DNA of 64,000 nt from Arthrobacter sp. V1I7 (GTDB taxonomy: Bacteria; Actinomycetota; Actinomycetes; Actinomycetales; Micrococcaceae): assembly GCF_030817015.1 (NCBI RefSeq), contig NZ_JAUSYS010000001.1, positions 1,054,001-1,118,000 on the forward strand, written 5' to 3'. Below the pieces are notes generated by a model, which saw only the letters and a program-made list of their open reading frames with translations, had not been told where the DNA came from and ran no database searches. Positions 60,923 through 64,000 of the stretch are shown in pieces (position 1 is the first letter of the stretch; every line of letters starts with the position of its first letter). Both the position numbers and the translations under genes were made by a program.

Positions 60923-62957
60923 ACCCGCCGACGGCCGGCCCGGGTCAACCTCGGAACACACGCTGTTGGCGCAGGCCGGGCCGGAACAAGCCCGCTCCGA
61001 ACATGCCAGCCCGGAGCAGACCCGGTCCGAACCCGCCCCCTTGGAACCCGATCATCCGGAAGGCGTTCCCGGGCACCCCGCGGCCGGCGCCCAGCCGGAG
61101 CCGGAGCCGAAGCCGGACCCGGAGCCTGGCGACCAGCGCCGTGGTCCGGCGGGTTGGTCCCTGATCCTCTTCCGCACCAGGATCTGGCTTCGCCGCGCCC
61201 TGATCATGGCGGTCCGCGTCGCGCGCCTGGTGCGGACCGGGGTCTCCCGGCTGCTGCCGGGCATCCGTTATCTGCTGCGCTCCCTGCACCGCAAATGGCG
61301 CCGCTCGATGCAGTTCCGCACGGTGCTCACGACGCTGATGCTCGCCATCAGCTCCTTTGCCGTGGTGGGAGCCTACCTGTCCAACCAGATCGCCAATAAT
61401 CTTTTCCAGGAACGCCTTGCCCAGGCGGAGTCCGAGACCCGCTACAACGTGAAGCAGGTCCAGGACACCTTCGACGGCGCCCAGGTCACCGACCAGTCCA
61501 GCGTCATCACGCTCGTCTATGACACCTTGAACGCGGTCGAGGGCCGCGGATCCGTGATCCAGCGACGGTACGTCTTTGAAGCCATGCCGGAACAGACCAA
61601 GCCCCGCAACCGGTGGGTGGAATCCCGGGCCTCGGATCAGCTGACCATCAGCGTCATCCCGCCCGAGCTGCGCAAGGCAGTCCAGGACTCAGGCAAGGAG
61701 CAGTTCTGGGCCTCCACGGAATTCCCGGTGGGTACCGGGGACCGTCCCGGCATTGCGGTCGGCAACAAGGTCACCTTCAACGGCACCGTCTACGAGCTCT
61801 ACCTCATCTACGACCTCAACACGGCACAGAAGACCCTCGACGAGATCCAGAACGTCCTGCTTGCCGGCGGGGCGGCGCTGGTGCTCATGATCGGGGCCGT
61901 CGCCTGGTACGTGACCCGCAACGTCGTGAGCCCGGTCAGCCACGCCGCCGTCGTGTCCGAAAAACTTGCCGCCGGGCAACTGCAGGAGCGCATGGTGGTC
62001 AAGGGCGAGGACGAGGTGGCGCGGCTGGGCGCTTCGTTCAACCACATGGCGGCCAGCCTGCAGGAGCAGATCACCCAGCTCGCCACCCTCTCCCAGATGC
62101 AGCAGCGTTTCGTCTCGGACGTCTCCCACGAGCTGCGTACCCCGCTCACCACCGTGCGGATGGCCGCGGAGGTGCTCTACGATGCGCGGGAGGATTTCGA
62201 CCCCATCAACAAGCGTTCGGCGGAACTGCTCTACAACCAGGTGGAACGCTTCCAGTCACTGCTGGCGGACCTGCTGGAGATTTCCCGCTTCGACGCCGGG
62301 GTGGCAACGCTCGACGCCGAGCCCACCGACATTGTCCAGCTCATCACCCACGTGATCGAAGGCGTGGCACCCGTCGCGGCCGAGTACGGCTCCGAGGTCA
62401 CCCTCAACGCCCCCGAGGGCAGCATCATCGTGGAGATGGACGACCGCCGGATCGACCGGATCCTGCGCAACCTCATCCTGAATGCCCTGGAACACGGCGA
62501 GGGCCGTCCGGTAAACGTGTCCGTGGCAGCCAACGGCACCGCCGTGGCAGTAGCCGTCCGCGACCATGGGATCGGCATGGGCGCGGCCGAGGCCGCCCGC
62601 GTCTTCGACCGCTTCTGGCGCGCCGATCCGGCCCGGGCACGGACCACGGGAGGCAGCGGCCTGGGGCTTTCCATTGCCGCCGAGGACACCAAGCTCCACA
62701 ACGGGTGGCTCCAGGCGTGGGGAGACAAGGGCAACGGGTCCAACTTCCGGCTGACCCTTTCGCTCCGACAGGGCGAGACCATCACCAGGTCGCCGCTCCA
62801 GCTGGAACCGGCCGACGTCGGACTGCCCGGTTCCGGACCCCAGCGCACCATGTTGCTGCTGGACCCGTCGCCCGCCCCGGAGAGCAAGGCCTCCGTTCCG
62901 GGAGCTGCGCCCCGCGCAGCCGGCGGCAGTGATGACGAAAGGAAGGCGGAGTCATGA
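60894..62957 (+). CDS. mtrB: Sensor histidine kinase MtrB
   Basis: 687 residues from GTG 60894 (60897 also possible), overlapping mtrA by 29 bases. A ~75-residue Pro/Glu-rich N-terminus is followed by transmembrane helix 1 ([21 protein letters not shown]), an extracellular sensor of ~160 residues, helix 2 ([22 protein letters not shown]), a HAMP domain ([39 protein letters not shown]), the HisKA domain with His412 in [22 protein letters not shown], and the ATPase domain with [12 protein letters not shown] (N box), VRDHGIGMG (G1) and [13 protein letters not shown] (G2). The C-terminal ~60 residues are low-complexity. The stop overlaps the lpqB ATG (ATGA). Confidence 0.95.
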   Translation: MVSAIKQVPEPADGRPGSTSEHTLLAQAGPEQARSEHASPEQTRSEPAPLEPDHPEGVPGHPAAGAQPEPEPKPDPEPGDQRRGPAGWSLILFRTRIWLRRALIMAVRVARLVRTGVSRLLPGIRYLLRSLHRKWRRSMQFRTVLTTLMLAISSFAVVGAYLSNQIANNLFQERLAQAESETRYNVKQVQDTFDGAQVTDQSSVITLVYDTLNAVEGRGSVIQRRYVFEAMPEQTKPRNRWVESRASDQLTISVIPPELRKAVQDSGKEQFWASTEFPVGTGDRPGIAVGNKVTFNGTVYELYLIYDLNTAQKTLDEIQNVLLAGGAALVLMIGAVAWYVTRNVVSPVSHAAVVSEKLAAGQLQERMVVKGEDEVARLGASFNHMAASLQEQITQLATLSQMQQRFVSDVSHELRTPLTTVRMAAEVLYDAREDFDPINKRSAELLYNQVERFQSLLADLLEISRFDAGVATLDAEPTDIVQLITHVIEGVAPVAAEYGSEVTLNAPEGSIIVEMDDRRIDRILRNLILNALEHGEGRPVNVSVAANGTAVAVAVRDHGIGMGAAEAARVFDRFWRADPARARTTGGSGLGLSIAAEDTKLHNGWLQAWGDKGNGSNFRLTLSLRQGETITRSPLQLEPADVGLPGSGPQRTMLLLDPSPAPESKASVPGAAPRAAGGSDDERKAES

Positions 62958-64000
62958 GGGGTTCCTCGAACAGACTCACGACGGCGTGCGCCGCCGTGCT
63001 GGCCGTCGTCCTGTTGATGCTGACGTCCTGCGCCCAGATCCCGCGCTCCGGGCCGGTCGGCAGGAGCACGGACGAGAGCGCCGGAAACCCCAATAACGCC
63101 CCCGTCTTCTTCCCGTCCGCTCCCCGCCCCGGCGCCGGACCCGAGGCCGTGATCGAGGACTTCTACCTGGCCGGCAGCGGTTATGAGGACGACTACGCCG
63201 TCGCCCGCCAGTACCTCACCCAGGCCTCCTCCGTCACCTGGAAACCGGACCAGCGGGTCCTCGTGTTCCGGTCGGCCCGGGTGGTGCCCACCGGCGTCGA
63301 GAACGTGTTCAACTACGAACTGGACGTGGCTTACTCAGTGGACGCCGACGGCGTCGCCACGCAGCTTCCTCCGGGCACCACGGAGAACATTCCCGCCACC
63401 CTGACCCAGGTCGACGGTGAATGGAGGATCGCGGAAATCCCGGATGGCACCGCCATCCCGGAGGAGACGTTCAAAGTCATCTACGGTGCCTACCCGATCT
63501 ACTTTTACGATCCCACTTTCACTTACGCAGTCCCCGATGTCCGGTGGTTCATCAGGAAGAAGACTGTCAAGTCCATGACCAGCGCCCTCCTCGGCGGACC
63601 CGCCCCCTATCTCAAGGGCGCCGTCGTCAGCGCCTTCCCCTCGGGCATCCAGCTGGCCCGGGAGTCAGTACCCGTCGTCTCCGGTGCAGCCCAGGTGGAT
63701 CTCACCGCCAAGGACCTCGTGGAAGCCTCCAGTGAGGACAGGCTGCGGATGCAGACGCAGCTGGCCTTGACATTCCGGAGCCAGCCCGACGTCATCAACG
63801 TTGAACTCCGGGCCGACCAGGACCTCGTCCGGGTCGAGGACAACGGATCCGTGCTGGCGCCGATCCGGGACAAGAACGTCCCGGCCCACCAGATTGCCGT
63901 GAGCGACAACGAGCTGGTCCGGTACGAGAACAACAGGATCTCACCGCTTCCGGATATCCAGTCCGTCGCAGCCCTCGGGCCCCGGGCCCCGGCGGAGTCT
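62954..64000 (+). CDS. lpqB: Lipoprotein LpqB, N-terminal part (3' end outside window)
   Basis: Modulator of MtrB in actinobacteria. The frame is open from ATG 62954 to the window edge (349 codons visible). Signal and lipobox: [20 protein letters not shown], with the lipidated Cys in LTSC at about residue 28. Following segments fit Lpq[41 protein letters not shown], a GerMN-type domain ([30 protein letters not shown] ... [29 protein letters not shown]) and the start of the beta-propeller region. It is coupled to mtrB by ATGA overlap, completing the mtrA-mtrB-lpqB operon order known from mycobacteria and corynebacteria. Confidence 0.93.
   Translation, partial: MRGSSNRLTTACAAVLAVVLLMLTSCAQIPRSGPVGRSTDESAGNPNNAPVFFPSAPRPGAGPEAVIEDFYLAGSGYEDDYAVARQYLTQASSVTWKPDQRVLVFRSARVVPTGVENVFNYELDVAYSVDADGVATQLPPGTTENIPATLTQVDGEWRIAEIPDGTAIPEETFKVIYGAYPIYFYDPTFTYAVPDVRWFIRKKTVKSMTSALLGGPAPYLKGAVVSAFPSGIQLARESVPVVSGAAQVDLTAKDLVEASSEDRLRMQTQLALTFRSQPDVINVELRADQDLVRVEDNGSVLAPIRDKNVPAHQIAVSDNELVRYENNRISPLPDIQSVAALGPRAPAES

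Overview
The window is about 64 kb of high-GC chromosome from an actinobacterium, most likely Micrococcaceae (Arthrobacter or Pseudarthrobacter type). This rests on gene content, not on any search: a coproporphyrin-dependent heme pathway (CgoX, ChdC/HemQ, CpfC), an AdnAB-like helicase-nuclease pair, UvrD2 with HRDC, MtrA-MtrB-LpqB, SigK-RskA, a UPF0182 membrane protein, frequent GTG/TTG starts and several apparently leaderless genes. No insertion sequence, prophage, integrase or CRISPR array was seen; it reads as core chromosome.

Layout. 1-9.4 kb: heme biosynthesis on the plus strand (partial cgoX/hemY, a proline-rich secreted protein, hemQ, hemH, hemC, hemD, hemB, a flavin-dependent oxidoreductase with an apparent early frameshift, hemL), closed by a long bidirectional hairpin. 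9.5-12.3 kb: methionine ABC importer metN-metI-metQ on minus. 12.6-26.8 kb: DNA repair and nucleotide hygiene (DEDDh exonuclease; alkyltransferase-like protein overlapping adnA, adnB; a kinase-fold protein; NADH pyrophosphatase; uvrD2; YgjP-type metallopeptidase). 26.9-33 kb: zincin-like protein, a frameshifted PDZ/Lon-type protease and UPF0182. 33.1-33.9 kb: two identical initiator tRNA genes and the remains of a DNA photolyase gene. 34-39 kb: PspA, a secreted TPM protein and an HtrA-type protease, which together look like envelope-stress functions. 39-42.2 kb: etfB-etfA-PIG-L deacetylase and gluconokinase. 42.4-45.7 kb: rskA-sigK, trmL and a J-domain protein.

45.9-51.8 kb: DoxX membrane protein divergent from an ArsR-type regulator with SufR-like cysteines, an EamA transporter, cysteine desulfurase, an FAD-dependent reductase and mnmA. 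Cysteine desulfurase plus MnmA give the sulfur relay for tRNA 2-thiouridine. 52-57.7 kb: a complete peptide/nickel-type ABC importer with a fused double ATPase. 57.8-60 kb: chorismate mutase, a MetE-like protein without cysteines and a DUF4166 protein. 60.2-64 kb: mtrA, mtrB and the start of lpqB.

The most interesting observation is a shared dyad, TCTAAA-N15-TTTAGA with identical spacing, found over the doxX promoter (beside the SufR-like regulator) and again upstream of the FAD reductase 4.2 kb away. It suggests a small redox or Fe-S-responsive regulon. Other points are a recurring TANNNT-N6-start arrangement at seven genes (leaderless transcripts), the photolyase pseudogene, two probable frameshifts, and substitutions at conserved catalytic or metal-binding positions in AdnA, the kinase-like protein and HemB.
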